Shown: positions 1 through 8,064 of the stretch, piece after piece
How positions within the stretch are numbered: position 1 is the first letter of the stretch
How the letters are laid out: each line of letters starts with the position of its first letter
Assembly: GCF_030731045.1 (NCBI RefSeq)
Contig: NZ_JAVALS010000012.1
Location: forward strand, 1 to 64,000
Direction of reading: 5' to 3'
Length of the DNA: 64,000 bases
From: Arthrobacter horti
GTDB taxonomy: Bacteria > Actinomycetota > Actinomycetes > Actinomycetales > Micrococcaceae
Made by a program: the position numbers and the translations under genes
Notes under the pieces: generated by a model
Database searches by the model: none
What the model saw: the letters and a program-made list of their open reading frames with translations, nothing else
Told to the model about the DNA's origin: nothing

Positions 1-65
1 GCCTCCACACCCGCACGCTGCTCACGGCGACGCGCCTCACGCGCCTGCTTATCGATCATGGTCAT
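1..65 (-). CDS. N-terminal part of an unidentified protein (gene runs off the left edge)
   Basis: Only about 21 codons lie inside the window, so no function can be assigned. Read on the minus strand the protein starts MTMIDKQAREARRREQRAGV, which is strongly charged and helical-looking. A GGAG ribosome-binding site sits 8 nt before the ATG at 63-65. A second in-frame ATG follows two codons later. The gene is transcribed leftward, away from the PKD-protein remnant to its right. Start and frame are reasonably supported; identity is unknown. Confidence 0.5.
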   Translation of the reverse strand, partial: MTMIDKQAREARRREQRAGVE

Positions 66-114
66 CAGTGTCTCCGATCAATCAGGAGCACCGCCCCTCA
101 CACAAACCATCTGA

Positions 115-777
115 CACCCTCAGCGGAACAACCAGAAGTGCCCTCCAGGCGACGGACACAAGGATGCCGGATTCCTTGCCCAGTACAAGTACGCACCGAT
201 CGGTCTGAACAATCCTGAATGGTCCCAATGGGCCAATGACGGCGCCCCGACCTGCGTCTACAACCCCCAGGAAGCCCAGGCGCTTCTGAACATCCCCGGA
301 CTGGTCGCCAAGGACTTCCAGTCACGGAAGCTCGCCGCAGCCACGTTCCTCGCTCAGCCCCAGCCACACACCCTCATCGGCTACCAAACCAACTTCACCG
401 CCCACGCCGACACCCAGAAGATCACCTTCACGCTCCTCGGCCAGCGCATCGACATGACCGTCTACCCCGTCTCCTACACCTACGACTACGGAGACGGCAC
501 CACCCTCGGACCCACCAGCCTCGAAGGCTCCTCCCTCCCCAAAGACCAATGGGGCACCGAAACCCGCACCTCACACTCCTACACCACAACCGGCGACTAC
601 ACCGCCACCGTCACCACCCGCTACCACGGCACCTTCAGCATCAACGGCGGACCCGCCATACCCATCCCCGGCGAAGCCAACGTCCCCAGCCCCGACATCC
701 GCCTCTCCGTCTGGCGCTCCAAAGTCAACTGGTACGCCCAGGACTGCAACCAGAACCCCACCGGCCCCGGCTGCTGA
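115..777 (+). pseudogene. 5'-truncated PKD-domain protein remnant
   Basis: An open frame from just after a TGA at 112-114 to the TGA at 775-777 encodes about 220 residues with coherent protein character: a Cys-containing N-terminal part, then a PKD-like beta-sandwich segment (YDYGDGT, followed by SHSYTTTGDYTATV) and a Cys-rich tail (DCNQNPTGPGC). Such domains occur in secreted or surface actinobacterial proteins. No ATG, GTG or TTG occurs in frame before the ATG at 454, and no signal peptide is present, so the 5' part appears to be lost. A product starting at 454 would be only 107 residues and would begin inside the fold. It could instead use a non-canonical start or be joined to upstream sequence by a frameshift. 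Calling it a remnant is inference; the coding character of 115-777 is clear. Confidence 0.6.
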
Positions 778-818
778 ACCAGCGCCGTCCCACGAAGCCT
801 GAGCTGCTCGGAACTCCT

Positions 819-874
819 GCGGCCGGATTCACTTTTCGCGGCCGAATCCGCCCGCGAAAAGCGAATCCAGCCGC
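819..874. repeat. Long imperfect inverted repeat (23-nt arms, 10-nt loop)
   Basis: Arms 819-841 and 852-874 are reverse complements with two mismatches and share the core CTTTTCGCGG. The element lies just after the PKD remnant's stop and before the E2 gene's terminator. It may terminate rightward transcription, but it has no T-tract and could instead be a dispersed palindromic repeat. Confidence 0.65.
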
Positions 875-927
875 ACACCACAGCGAGGTCAGGAACCCCA
901 CCCCCAACTCCCCCAGAAAACGCCGAA

Positions 928-958
928 CGGCGGGTCTCCCACCCAGGGAGACTCGCCG
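928..958 (-). terminator. Terminator hairpin of the 2-oxoacid dehydrogenase operon
   Basis: Arms 928-940 and 946-958 form a 13-bp stem with one mismatch and a 5-nt loop, 35 nt beyond the E2 stop codon. It lacks a clear U-tract, like most hairpins in this window. Confidence 0.6.
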
Positions 959-992
959 TCGTCGGACCCCATCCAGCCCCCGAACCGAGGCC

Positions 993-2303
993 TCAGATCA
1001 TCGTCAGGACCATGCCCGGGTCGGACAGGATCGATCCGACGTCCGCCAGGAAGCGCGAGCCTTGCTCTCCATCCACGAGCCGGTGATCGAAGGACACACT
1101 GAGCGTCATCACCTGACGCAACGCGATCTCGCCACGGTGCTCCCACGGCTGACGCCGCACCGCGCCGACCGCCAGGATCCCGGCCTCCCCCGGGTACAGC
1201 ATGGGCGTCCCGGCATCGATGCCGAACACTCCGATGTTGGTGATCGTGAAGGTCCCGCCGTTCAGTTCGGCCGGTGTGGTCTTCGCAGCACGCGCGTTCT
1301 CAGCCAGCTCCGCGAGCGCCACGGCCAGTTCCTTCAGGCTCAGGCCCTGGGCATCCTTGATGTTCGGGACTGTCAGGCCCCGGGGCGTAGCCGCAGCAAT
1401 GCCCAGGTTCACGTAGTGGAACTGAACGATCTCCTGCGCCGCCTCGTCCCAGCGAGTATTGAGCGTCGGATTGTTGCCCAGCGCGATCAGCACCGCCTTG
1501 GCCACCAGGGTCAGCGGCGTCAGCTTGAGCCCAGCGAACGCACGGTTCGCCTTCAGCCGGGCCAGCAGCTCCATGCTCTCCGTGACGTCGACCGTCAGGA
1601 ACTCCGAGACCTGCGGAGCAGTGAAGGCGCTGGCCACCATGGCCGCGGCCGTGTGCTTGCGGACGCCCTTGATCGGTGTCCGGCTCTCCCGAACGCCGTC
1701 GACGGCGGACGGCACGGGGACGCTCTCCGCCGCGGTACCGGAAGCGGACGCGTTCACGTCCTCCCGGGTGATCAGGCCCCGCTGCCCTGTGCCGGTCACT
1801 TGGGTCAGGTCCACCCCGAGGTCCTTGGCGAGCTTGCGCACGGGCGGCGTGGAGCGCGGGCGCTCCTGGACGGCGTCCGGCACGACGGCGAGGGCGTCCT
1901 CGACCACGGCAGTCACCACCGGCGCGGCCTCGCTGGCCGGGACGGGGCCCCGTGCACGCCGCGCGGGCCGTCCGTCCTTCTCCACGATGGCGCCGTAACC
2001 CACCAGGTTCGCCTCCCGCTTGGCGGGGGCGTGACCGGAAGCGAGCACCGCGTCGTCGTCCGCACCTTCGATGTCGAACGAGACCAGCGGCTCGCCAACC
2101 CCCACCACGGTTCCCGGCTCGGCGTGCAGGGCCGAGATGGTTCCGGTGAACGGCGACGGCAGTTCCACCACGGCCTTGGCCGTCTCCACCTCGGCGATGA
2201 TCTGGTTGAGCTCCACGGACTGGCCCGGGCTCACCTTCCAGGCGACCACCTCGGACTCCGTGAGACCTTCGCCCAGATCGGGCAGCTTGAAAACCTTGAT
2301 CAT
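993..2303 (-). CDS. bkdC: Dihydrolipoamide acyltransferase (E2) of a branched-chain 2-oxoacid dehydrogenase complex
   Basis: E2 core of a 2-oxoacid dehydrogenase complex: it accepts the acyl group from E1 on its lipoyl arm and passes it to CoA. The 436-residue protein has a lipoyl domain (about 2-77, lipoylated Lys43 in ETAKAVV), a flexible linker, an E1/E3-binding domain (about 153-186, RKLAKDLGV...GLITREDV) and a catalytic domain (about 208-436) with His407 and Asp411 in DHRLVDG. The start MIKVFKLPDLGEG is the canonical lipoyl-domain beginning. Its ATG lies one base after the E1beta stop, so it is translated as the last gene of the operon. One lipoyl domain and the company of separate E1alpha and E1beta genes favour the branched-chain type over the actinobacterial pyruvate complex, which uses homodimeric AceE. 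No E3 gene lies nearby. Confidence 0.92.
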   Translation of the reverse strand: MIKVFKLPDLGEGLTESEVVAWKVSPGQSVELNQIIAEVETAKAVVELPSPFTGTISALHAEPGTVVGVGEPLVSFDIEGADDDAVLASGHAPAKREANLVGYGAIVEKDGRPARRARGPVPASEAAPVVTAVVEDALAVVPDAVQERPRSTPPVRKLAKDLGVDLTQVTGTGQRGLITREDVNASASGTAAESVPVPSAVDGVRESRTPIKGVRKHTAAAMVASAFTAPQVSEFLTVDVTESMELLARLKANRAFAGLKLTPLTLVAKAVLIALGNNPTLNTRWDEAAQEIVQFHYVNLGIAAATPRGLTVPNIKDAQGLSLKELAVALAELAENARAAKTTPAELNGGTFTITNIGVFGIDAGTPMLYPGEAGILAVGAVRRQPWEHRGEIALRQVMTLSVSFDHRLVDGEQGSRFLADVGSILSDPGMVLTMI

Positions 2304-2304
2304 G

Positions 2305-3324
2305 TCAGTCGTCGGCTCCGTCGAGGCTCGAGAGGGAATTGGGCCGGTCCATGGCGCGGTCCACGCCGTCCAGGATGCGGTCCAGATCGGGCAGGTGGTG
2401 CATCTCGAGCTTCGAGTAGGGGTACGGGATGTCGAAGCCGGTGACGCGCACCGGAGCATGCTCCAAGTAGTTGAAGCAGCGTTCCGTCAGGCTCGCCGCG
2501 ATCTCGGCGCCCAAGCCGCCGTTCTGGCCGGCCTCGTGAGCGATGACCAGGCGGCCCGTCTTCCGGACGGACGCCTCAACCACCGGGTAATCCACGGGCG
2601 AGAGGGACCGCAGGTCGATGACCTCGACGGAAATCCCCTCGTCCCCGGCGGCGACAGCCACGTCCAGAGCAGTCTTCACCAGCGGCCCGTACGCCACCAG
2701 GGTGACGTCGCTCCCCTGCGTCAGGACGCGGGCGGATTCCATGGACGGCGCAGCGGACAGGTCCAGTCCCTCATCCACCTCACCCTTGTCGTGGTACCGG
2801 CGCTTCGGCTCGAAGTACAGGACCGGATCGTCACAGGCGATGGCCTGCTGGATCATCGTGTACGCGTCCTGTGGATTGGACACGGAGATCACGCGGAGGC
2901 CCGAGGTGTGCGTGAAGTACGCTTCCGGGGACTCGGAGTGGTGCTCCGGCGAGCCGATGCCGCCGCCGAACGGCACGCGGATGGTCAGCGGTACCTTCAC
3001 CAGCCCCTGGGTCCGGTAGTGGAGCTTGGCCACCTGGGAGACGATCTGGTCGAAGGCCGGGTAGATGAAACCGTCGAACTGGATCTCACACACGGGCCGG
3101 TAGCCGCGGTAGGACAGACCGATGGCCGTGCCGATGATCCCCGCCTCGGCCAACGGGGTGTCCAGGACGCGGTGCTGGCCGAAGTCCTTCTGCAGGCCAT
3201 CGGTGATGCGGAAGACGCCGCCCAGGGTGCCGATGTCCTCACCCATGAGAACCACCTTGGGGTCGTTCTCCATCGCCTTCCTCAGCCCGGCGTTGATGGC
3301 CCGGGCGAACGTCATGGTCGCCAT
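2305..3324 (-). CDS. bkdB: 2-oxoacid dehydrogenase E1 component, beta subunit
   Basis: Beta subunit of the thiamine-diphosphate-dependent E1 enzyme, which decarboxylates a branched-chain 2-oxoacid together with the alpha subunit. The 339-residue protein has the transketolase pyrimidine-binding domain (MTFARAINAGLRKAM, MGEDIG, FGGGIGSPEHHSESPEA) and the C-terminal transketolase domain (VIDLRSLSPVD, VIAHEAGQNGG). The ATG at 3322-3324 overlaps the E1alpha TGA by one base (TGATG), which implies translational coupling. The length is typical. The exact substrate (valine-, leucine- or isoleucine-derived acids) is inferred from operon type, not shown. Confidence 0.92.
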   Translation of the reverse strand: MATMTFARAINAGLRKAMENDPKVVLMGEDIGTLGGVFRITDGLQKDFGQHRVLDTPLAEAGIIGTAIGLSYRGYRPVCEIQFDGFIYPAFDQIVSQVAKLHYRTQGLVKVPLTIRVPFGGGIGSPEHHSESPEAYFTHTSGLRVISVSNPQDAYTMIQQAIACDDPVLYFEPKRRYHDKGEVDEGLDLSAAPSMESARVLTQGSDVTLVAYGPLVKTALDVAVAAGDEGISVEVIDLRSLSPVDYPVVEASVRKTGRLVIAHEAGQNGGLGAEIAASLTERCFNYLEHAPVRVTGFDIPYPYSKLEMHHLPDLDRILDGVDRAMDRPNSLSSLDGADD

Positions 3325-4577
3325 CAGTGCTGCCCTCCGCTGACATGCCCCGCAGCGGATGCGCCGTGGTGCTCGAATTGAGCCAGGTACCGCCGGTAGT
3401 GGTCCTCCTGACGGGAGAGCCACGAGTTCGGGGTGGCGTAGACGTGCTTGAACACGTCCATCGCCTCCGGCTCGGGCATCGTGATGACGCCGTTGCGCAC
3501 GACGCCGGCCACCTCGTCCGACTTCGCGGCCACCCGCTCACGCAGTTCCTGAGTGAGCAGCCCGCGGGATTCGAGGTGCTTCTCCAGCCGCAGGATAGGG
3601 TCCTTGGCCGCCCAGTCCTCGAGCTCGTTGGCGTCCCGGTAACGAGTGGGGTCATCCGCGGTGGTGTGCGGTCCCATCCGGTAGGTGACGGCCTCGATGA
3701 AGCTCGGGCCACCCCCCTGACGGGCCCGGTCCAGTGCTTCACGGGTGGCGGCGAGCACCGCCAGGACGTCGTTGCCGTCCACCCGCACATGCGGGATGCC
3801 GAAGCCGCCGGCCCGTTCGGCGAGCGTGATGTGGGTCTGCAAGGTGACCGGTTCAGAGATGGCCCAGTGGTTGTTCTGGCAGAAGAAGAGCACCGGTGCC
3901 TGGTAGCTGGCCGCGAAGACCATGGACTCGCTGACGTCGCCCTCGCTAGTGGCACCGTCGCCGAAGTACGCCAGGGCCACAGAGTCCGCACCATCGAACT
4001 GGATCCCCATGGCGTACCCGACACTGTGGAGCGTCTGGGCACCGATGATGATCTGCGGAGTGGCCATGTTGATCTCGAATGGGTCCCAGCCCGAGGAGGC
4101 ATTGCCGCGCCACACCCGCAGGATCTCGTTCAGGTTGACGCCGCGGCAGTAGGCCACGCCGTTCTCCCGGTAGCTGGAGAAGACGAAGTCGTCCTGACGC
4201 AACGCGCGGCCGGAACCGATCTGAGCGGCCTCCTGGCCGAGCAGCGGCGGCCACAGCGCCAGCTCCCCCTGACGCTGCAGCGCTGTGGCTTCCATGTCGA
4301 TGCGCCGGATGACCACCATGTCCTCGTAGAGACCGGCCAGGACCCGAGCGCCGCCCTCACCGTCCACGTCCGCCAGCCAGCGGTCCAGCTCGGGGCGGGC
4401 CACTCGCTGTCCGGACGGGTCGAGCAGTTGCAGGAACTCCGGGTCCTCACTCTGCTCCCGTCGCGAACGTTCCTGTGGGTGGGGTGTGGAGTCTTCTCCC
4501 AGCACGGCGATTCCGTCCCTTCGGTCGTGGCCCGGGCCCCGGGAGGATCGCCCCTGGCAGGCCCACGCCGCAGTCAT
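3324..4577 (-). CDS. bkdA: 2-oxoacid dehydrogenase E1 component, alpha subunit
   Basis: First gene of the operon. It binds thiamine diphosphate through GDGATSEGD (Gly206-Asp207-Gly208 counted from the ATG) with the closing NN at 235-236, and carries the PPLLGQEAAQIG and SSYRENGVAYCRG motifs of the dehydrogenase E1 fold. The ATG at 4577 gives 417 residues but lacks a Shine-Dalgarno sequence. A GTG at 4503-4505, preceded by a GGGACGG stretch, would give 393 residues and remove an unconserved-looking basic N-terminus; the true start is uncertain between the two. The promoter lies at 4605-4633. Confidence 0.9.
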   Translation of the reverse strand: MTAAWACQGRSSRGPGHDRRDGIAVLGEDSTPHPQERSRREQSEDPEFLQLLDPSGQRVARPELDRWLADVDGEGGARVLAGLYEDMVVIRRIDMEATALQRQGELALWPPLLGQEAAQIGSGRALRQDDFVFSSYRENGVAYCRGVNLNEILRVWRGNASSGWDPFEINMATPQIIIGAQTLHSVGYAMGIQFDGADSVALAYFGDGATSEGDVSESMVFAASYQAPVLFFCQNNHWAISEPVTLQTHITLAERAGGFGIPHVRVDGNDVLAVLAATREALDRARQGGGPSFIEAVTYRMGPHTTADDPTRYRDANELEDWAAKDPILRLEKHLESRGLLTQELRERVAAKSDEVAGVVRNGVITMPEPEAMDVFKHVYATPNSWLSRQEDHYRRYLAQFEHHGASAAGHVSGGQH

Positions 4578-4604
4578 CGGCGCTGATGAGCACCGTTATT
4601 TGTG

Positions 4605-4665
4605 ACCCTACTCACATGGCGGGGAGTGGGCAAGCATCACGGTGCAGCTTGAGCATCATGCTTGC
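4605..4665 (-). promoter_or_regulatory. Promoter and overlapping inverted-repeat operator of the E1alpha-E1beta-E2 operon
   Basis: On the minus strand TTGCCC (4628-4633) and TAGGGT (4605-4610) are separated by exactly 17 nt and lie upstream of the E1alpha start. An inverted repeat of GCAAGCAT (4630-4637) and ATGCTTGC (4658-4665), with a 20-nt spacer, overlaps the -35 hexamer. That placement suits a repressor or an Lrp-type regulator. The regulator is not encoded in the window. Confidence 0.5.
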
Positions 4666-4732
4666 TCGCCTCCCCGTCCGGGCGCTCGCTTTGCGCATCG
4701 CGCCCAGTCTCCGGCACCCCGTGCGGAGGACG

Positions 4733-4779
4733 ACGACGGCGCGTGCCGCCCTGGGTCTCAAGGTGGCACGCGCCGTCGT
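4733..4779 (-). terminator. Terminator hairpin downstream of the DivIVA-repeat gene
   Basis: Arms 4733-4750 and 4762-4779 form an 18-nt GC-rich stem with about one mismatch (core GGCGCGTGCC). It lies between the end of the DivIVA-repeat gene and the E1alpha promoter. No U-tract is evident. Confidence 0.65.
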
Positions 4780-4785
4780 TCATTC

Positions 4786-4972
4786 AGCGTGCGGTGGGAG
4801 CGCGTGGGTGGGGCCCCGCGCGCGAGGGACCCGGACCGAGCGTGCGGTGGGAGCCCGTGGGTGGGGCCCCGCGCGCGAGGGACCCGGACCGAGCGTGCGG
4901 TGGGAGCCCGTGGGTGGGGCCCCGCGCGCGAGGGACCCGGACCGAGCTTGCGAGGTCCGGGAGCGCGTGGGG
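4786..4972. repeat. 53-bp tandem direct repeat, three full copies plus a diverged fourth
   Basis: Units begin at 4786, 4839 and 4892 with an exact 53-bp period and differ by about one base. A fourth, degenerate unit starts at 4945 and runs up to the stop codon of the DivIVA-repeat gene. Each unit contains the GC-rich core GGGGCCCCGCGCGCGAGGG. The array is too GC-rich and too spacer-less to be CRISPR. It sits in the 3' untranslated region of the leftward gene. Confidence 0.9.
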
Positions 4973-4973
4973 A

Positions 4974-5555
4974 TCAGTCGATGGCGGCCATGAGTTCGAC
5001 GACGCGGTCCAGGAAGGCGTCCACCTGAGCCTCCTCGTAGGCGTCGGTGCCCTTGGCCGGCCCGAAGGCGGAGCGGCGCACGTCGTCCACGCTCAGGGCG
5101 TGGTCGTTCTCAAGGTACTCGACGATCTCCTGGCAGAGCGCCTCGACGTCAGTGACCGAGTAGCCCTGGGTCTTGGCCTTGGACGGGTGGCGGAACTTTT
5201 CCCCTGACGGCCGGTAGAGGCGCTGACGGAGGAGGGCCGAGAGACGTCCCACTTCGCTCAGCCAGGCCTCCTCCCCCTTCTCCGAGATGAGCCCGTCACG
5301 TTCCTTGTGCGCCAGGGCGTCCTCGAGGATGTCCAGGGAGTGATCCACCTGGGTGGCGTCGTAGCCGCCTCGCGCACCGTCGAAGGCCACCTTGCGGACA
5401 TCCGTGCTGCTCAGCTCGGGGGCGTTCTCCGGGTCTTCGAAGATGGCGCGCGCGCGTTCCATGAAGTCATCGACCTGGGCCACGCTGTAACCGTAGGCTG
5501 AGCGGTCCACCCGGCGGAACGTCGCCGGAATCTTGCGGCTGCTCTCTTCTGACAT
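4974..5555 (-). CDS. DivIVA-repeat protein (four DivI1A-type motifs)
   Basis: A 193-residue soluble protein built from repeats of the short DivIVA N-terminal motif: RSAYGYSVAQVDDFMERA (about 18-35), GGYDATQVDHSLDIL (about 63-77), TQGYSVTDVEALCQEIV (about 128-144) and YEEAQVDAFLDRVVELM (about 173-189). Each is followed by a segment of the type LSSTDVRKVAF or LSVDDVRRSAFG. DivIVA/Wag31 proteins bind curved membrane and recruit growth machinery, but this one lacks the long C-terminal coiled coil of a true DivIVA. Scaffolding is therefore only suggested. GGGAGA precedes the ATG by 5 nt. It lies 47 nt downstream of cdsA in the same direction and may be read through from it. Confidence 0.75.
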   Translation of the reverse strand: MSEESSRKIPATFRRVDRSAYGYSVAQVDDFMERARAIFEDPENAPELSSTDVRKVAFDGARGGYDATQVDHSLDILEDALAHKERDGLISEKGEEAWLSEVGRLSALLRQRLYRPSGEKFRHPSKAKTQGYSVTDVEALCQEIVEYLENDHALSVDDVRRSAFGPAKGTDAYEEAQVDAFLDRVVELMAAID

Positions 5556-5602
5556 GGATTTCTCCCTAGGGACAAGGCGGTCTGTGCAGGCGGTTGGCCG
5601 TG

Positions 5603-6514
5603 TCAGTGCGCGCTCTCAAAGACATGGAACAGGATAAACGCCACGGGCGAACCGAACAGAATCGAGTCCAGGCGGTCCATCACCCCGCCGTGACCGGGAA
5701 GGATGCTGCTCATGTCCTTGACGCCGAGTTCGCGCTTGACCATGGACTCGGCCAGGTCGCCCGCCGTCGCGGCACCGACCATGCCGACGGCCAGGACCAC
5801 TCCGAACCACCACGGCTTGTCCAGGAACAGCACGCAGGCGAGCACACCGATGAGAACCGCGCCGCCCACGGAACCCGCGAAGCCCTCCCAGGACTTCTTC
5901 GGGCTGATCTTCGGCGCCATAGGGTGTTTGCCCAGAGAGGCGCCCACCAGGTAACCGAAGGTGTCGTTGGCCACGACCAGCAGAAGCATGGTCATGAGCT
6001 GGAAGACTCCCTGGGGGATCTCCCCGCCCGGCCACAGGCCCAGGGTCGCCTGGCCCACCCCGGTGTGAATGGACAGCACGGCGAAACTGATCAGGAACGG
6101 CACCCAGGCCAGGATGAACGTGCTGGCGTAGATGCTGGGGGCGGCGCCGTCCGCATGCTCGGCGCTGCGCCAGACGAGGATCGCGAACGCCCCGATCACT
6201 GCTCCGTACAGCAAGGCCTCCAGGCCACCGAGGTAGGAGACGAACGGCAAAGCGGCCGAGGCCAGGATCAAGGGCGTGAATGCCACCCGGATGCCGTAGC
6301 TCTCCAGGGCCCGGGAAATCTCCCACACACCGAAGCAGGCGAAACCCGCCACCACCGCGACGAAGCCGAGAGGCAGGAAGAAAAGCGTGCCCAGCACGGC
6401 GGCGAGCAACGCAAGTCCCACCCCGATGGCGGCCGGGAGATCCCGGCCGGCCTTCGGAGTGGGATTCGGGCGCGGTGGCCGCAGACGACGCCGCGACCCG
6501 GCAGGCTCAGTCAT
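5603..6514 (-). CDS. cdsA: Phosphatidate cytidylyltransferase
   Basis: Makes CDP-diacylglycerol from phosphatidate and CTP, the branch point for phosphatidylglycerol, cardiolipin and phosphatidylinositol. The 303-residue protein has a proline/arginine-rich cytosolic N-terminus (about 1-27), then some eight hydrophobic segments. The CdsA signature region lies near the C-terminus (KKSWEGFAGSVGG, then GDLAESMVKRELGVKD and LPGHGGVMDRLDS). The ATG overlaps the frr stop by one base, so it is coupled to frr, the usual order in actinobacteria. Confidence 0.95.
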   Translation of the reverse strand: MTEPAGSRRRLRPPRPNPTPKAGRDLPAAIGVGLALLAAVLGTLFFLPLGFVAVVAGFACFGVWEISRALESYGIRVAFTPLILASAALPFVSYLGGLEALLYGAVIGAFAILVWRSAEHADGAAPSIYASTFILAWVPFLISFAVLSIHTGVGQATLGLWPGGEIPQGVFQLMTMLLLVVANDTFGYLVGASLGKHPMAPKISPKKSWEGFAGSVGGAVLIGVLACVLFLDKPWWFGVVLAVGMVGAATAGDLAESMVKRELGVKDMSSILPGHGGVMDRLDSILFGSPVAFILFHVFESAH

Positions 6515-7071
6515 CAGACTTCGAGGAGCTCGGCTTCCTTGCGCTTGAGCAGCTCATCGATCGCGTCGACGTGCTGCTTGGTCAGAGCGTCGAGCTCCTT
6601 CTCGCCGCGAGCACCCTCATCCTCACCGGCCTCGCCGTCCTTGACGAGCTTGTCCAGGGTGTCCTTGGCCTTGCGGCGGATGGACCGGACGGAGACCTTG
6701 GCGTCCTCGGCCTTGGACTTGACCACCTTGACGTACTCCTTGCGGCGCTCCTGAGTCAGCTCGGGCAGGACCACACGGATGACATTGCCGTCGTTGGACG
6801 GGTTGGCTCCGACCTCGGAGTCACTCAGGGCCTTCTCGATGTCACGCAGAGCGGTCTTGTCGTACGGCGTGATCAGGATGGTGCGGGCCTCCGGCACGGC
6901 GAAGGACGCCAGCTGCTGCAGCGGGGTGGGCGTGCCGTAGTACTCCACGATCACCTTGCTGTAGAGGCCCGGGTTGGCGCGACCCGTGCGGATGGTGGCG
7001 AAATCCTCCTTGGCCACCTCAATGGCCTTGTCCATCTTCTCGCCCGCTTCGAGCAGGGTCTCTTCGATCAC
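6514..7071 (-). CDS. frr: Ribosome recycling factor
   Basis: With EF-G it splits post-termination ribosomes. The 185-residue length matches the family exactly. Diagnostic stretches are [43 protein letters not shown] and the long three-helix C-terminal part. AGGAGA lies 6 nt before the ATG. It lies between pyrH and cdsA, with 111 nt separating it from pyrH. Confidence 0.97.
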   Translation of the reverse strand: MIEETLLEAGEKMDKAIEVAKEDFATIRTGRANPGLYSKVIVEYYGTPTPLQQLASFAVPEARTILITPYDKTALRDIEKALSDSEVGANPSNDGNVIRVVLPELTQERRKEYVKVVKSKAEDAKVSVRSIRRKAKDTLDKLVKDGEAGEDEGARGEKELDALTKQHVDAIDELLKRKEAELLEV

Positions 7072-7182
7072 GGTTTCTCCTGTGAACTCATCGGTGTACG
7101 TGCCTGCTTCCAGGCATGATTACAAGTAATCCTAGCCGCAGCGTCCGGGTCGTCGCCCCGCGCGGCAGCCGGTGTGGATTGC

Positions 7183-7923
7183 CTAAGCGGTGACCCGGGT
7201 TCCGAGCCGCTCGCCCTTGATGGCGCGGGTGACATTGCCGTCGCCCTCCATGCCGAACACCAGCATCGGGAGCTTGTTGTCCTTGCACATGGTCATGGCG
7301 GTCTGGTCCATCACGCGGATGTCGCGGCGCAGAGCATCGTCGTAGCTGAGGGTCTCGAGCTTCTCCGCGTTCGGGTCCTTCTTGGGATCGGCCGTGTACA
7401 CGCCGTCCACACCGCTCTTGGCCATGAGCACCTCGTCGGCGTGGATCTCCAGAGCACGCTGTGCCGCGACGGTGTCGGTGGAGAAGTAGGGCAGACCGGC
7501 GCCCGCGCCGAAGATGACCACGCGGTTCTTCTCCATGTGGCGGATGGCGCGGCGCGGGATGTACACCTCTGCGACCTGAGCCATCTCGATGGCGGACTGT
7601 ACACGGGTGTCCACACCGGCCTGCTCCAGGAAGTCCTGCAGGGCGAGGCTGTTCATCACGGTGCCGAGCATGCCCATGTAGTCGGCGCGGGAACGGTCCA
7701 TGCCGCTCTGCGAGAGCTCGGCGCCACGGAAGAAGTTGCCGCCGCCCACCACCACGGCCACCTCGACGTCGTTCTTGACCGCTTCCGCGATCTGCAGTGC
7801 GATGCCGCGGACCGTGTCCGGGTCCACGCCCAGCTTGCCGCCACCGAACACCTCACCGGAGAGCTTCAGCAGTACCCTGCGGCGGCGCGGCGACGGATCG
7901 TTGGCGATGGTGGTGTTTTCCAT
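7183..7923 (-). CDS. pyrH: UMP kinase
   Basis: Phosphorylates UMP to UDP, the entry to pyrimidine nucleotides and, through UDP-sugars, to the cell wall. The 246-residue protein carries the amino-acid-kinase fold motifs [13 protein letters not shown] (about 20-32), [11 protein letters not shown] and [16 protein letters not shown]. The start at 7921-7923 is chosen because a strong GGGAGG lies 4-5 nt upstream; longer readings add an unrelated proline-rich extension. It is separated from tsf by the hairpin at 8021-8054, so it probably has its own promoter in 7924-8020. Confidence 0.96.
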   Translation of the reverse strand: MENTTIANDPSPRRRRVLLKLSGEVFGGGKLGVDPDTVRGIALQIAEAVKNDVEVAVVVGGGNFFRGAELSQSGMDRSRADYMGMLGTVMNSLALQDFLEQAGVDTRVQSAIEMAQVAEVYIPRRAIRHMEKNRVVIFGAGAGLPYFSTDTVAAQRALEIHADEVLMAKSGVDGVYTADPKKDPNAEKLETLSYDDALRRDIRVMDQTAMTMCKDNKLPMLVFGMEGDGNVTRAIKGERLGTRVTA

Positions 7924-8020
7924 GGTGCCTCCCTGGCTCGGTTCTGAGTTCACTATAGGGGCGTCACCGCACGGCTCAGGGGGACGTAGCCGCCCCGGCT
8001 CTGGGCCACGGTGCGCATGC

Positions 8021-8054
8021 AAAAGGGGCGGCTACCGAAGTAGCCACCCCTTTT
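8021..8054 (-). terminator. Rho-independent terminator of the rpsB-tsf operon
   Basis: Arms 8021-8035 and 8040-8054 form a 15-bp stem with one mismatch (GGGG and GGCTAC core) around a CGAA loop. On the minus strand it ends in TTTT. It lies 11 nt beyond the tsf stop. Confidence 0.85.
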
Positions 8055-8064
8055 GTGTGCCTGA

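Noticed and set aside
549..2444. Very long plus-strand open frame (631 codons) opposite the E2 gene
   Set aside because: Arg/His/Pro-rich composition with no recognisable motif; it is the antisense shadow of a clear E2 gene and PKD remnant. The same applies to other long frames opposite conserved genes, e.g. 12101-13891, 24919-27033 and 47535-49358.
4786..4972. Possible CRISPR array
   Set aside because: The units are directly adjacent without variable spacers and no cas gene is present. It is a plain tandem repeat.
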